A stretch of DNA of 64,000 bases from Candidatus Manganitrophus noduliformans (GTDB taxonomy: Bacteria; Nitrospirota; Nitrospiria; SBBL01; Manganitrophaceae). Position 1 is the stretch's first letter. Every line of letters starts with the position of its first letter. A model generated the notes under the pieces. It was given only the letters and a program-made list of their open reading frames with translations, had not been told where the DNA came from and ran no database searches. Below are positions 63,962 through 64,000 of this stretch, piece after piece. The stretch is taken from contig NZ_VTOW01000008.1 of the NCBI RefSeq assembly GCF_012184425.1, positions 38,054-102,053 of the forward strand. Reading direction: 5' to 3'. Position numbers and translations under genes: made by a program.

Positions 63962-64000
63962 ATGGTCGGAGAGGACAAGGAGGTGATGAGTACCAAAGAG
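63962..64000 (+). CDS. IS1202-type transposase, 3' end cut by window
   Basis: Thirteen codons are visible, MVGEDKEVMSTKE. The MSTKE segment is the characteristic beginning of ISNCY/IS1202-type transposases, which continue with a winged-helix and integrase core. AGGAGGGCAGG lies just before the ATG. Confidence 0.6.
   Translation, partial: MVGEDKEVMSTKE

Overview
The window reads as chromosomal DNA of a GC-rich Gram-negative bacterium: it encodes an outer-membrane TonB receptor, a porin and a complete RND efflux stack. The mix of an anaerobic-type cobalamin pathway, heavy-metal efflux and a staphyloferrin-B-type siderophore locus would fit a Nitrospirota-like lineage, but no marker gene here settles taxonomy, so that is a weak inference.

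Layout. (1) 1-16.1 kb: an iron-acquisition locus. A cut-off PepSY membrane protein and a decayed cupredoxin gene precede a consensus promoter overlapped by a Fur box. A short leader ending in an intrinsic terminator follows, then a colinear operon: SbnA-like and SbnB-like enzymes (L-2,3-diaminopropionate synthesis), a TonB receptor, an MFS exporter, three IucA/IucC-type NIS synthetases, an SbnH-like decarboxylase, an SbnG-like citrate synthase and a second PepSY protein. These are all the catalytic steps of staphyloferrin B synthesis, with Gram-negative uptake genes built in. (2) 16.2-17.6 kb: a scar holding an IS4-type transposase tail fused to the end of a dps gene, plus unassigned debris. 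(3) 17.6-21.3 kb: a reactive-sulfur operon on the minus strand (rhodanese-DUF2892, TauE/SafE, metallo-beta-lactamase-rhodanese fusion, DUF302) divergent from an ArsR-type regulator, with two interleaved near-consensus promoters over one inverted repeat. (4) 21.5-39.8 kb: the cobalamin region. One cobalamin riboswitch with a terminator heads a long operon (cobD, pduX, cbiP, cbiB, bluB, cbiX, cbiC, cbiD, cbiET, cbiL, cbiG, cbiH, cbiF, cobO, cbiA and a [2Fe-2S] protein). A second riboswitch heads a porin plus a secreted beta-propeller, suggesting a corrinoid-uptake pair. (5) 39.9-49.7 kb: signalling. A decayed EAL gene, a multi-PAS histidine kinase and a response regulator (each interrupted by a single-base frameshift), two further REC-kinases and a Cache-PAS-GGDEF-EAL protein. 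(6) 50-51.2 kb: an HU-like protein plus a one-domain LuxR-type regulator behind a perfect sigma-70 promoter, then NikR. (7) 51.7-63.8 kb: metal homeostasis. A His-rich exported protein, CzcC, CzcB, a PII-like protein, CzcA, a CDF exporter, ZIP-type proteins, a DUF2231 protein, a second CDF and a YnfA protein. The last 120 bases begin an IS1202-type element.

How the parts fit: iron (Fur), cobalamin (two riboswitches), reactive sulfur (ArsR) and divalent metals (NikR, PII-like) each have their own visible regulatory element. Missing from the cobalamin block are cbiJ/cobK (precorrin-6A reductase) and the late genes cobU, cobS, cobC and cobT, so these must lie elsewhere. Relics (cupredoxin, dps, transposase, EAL) and two frameshifted signalling genes show local gene decay, or in the last case possibly sequence error.
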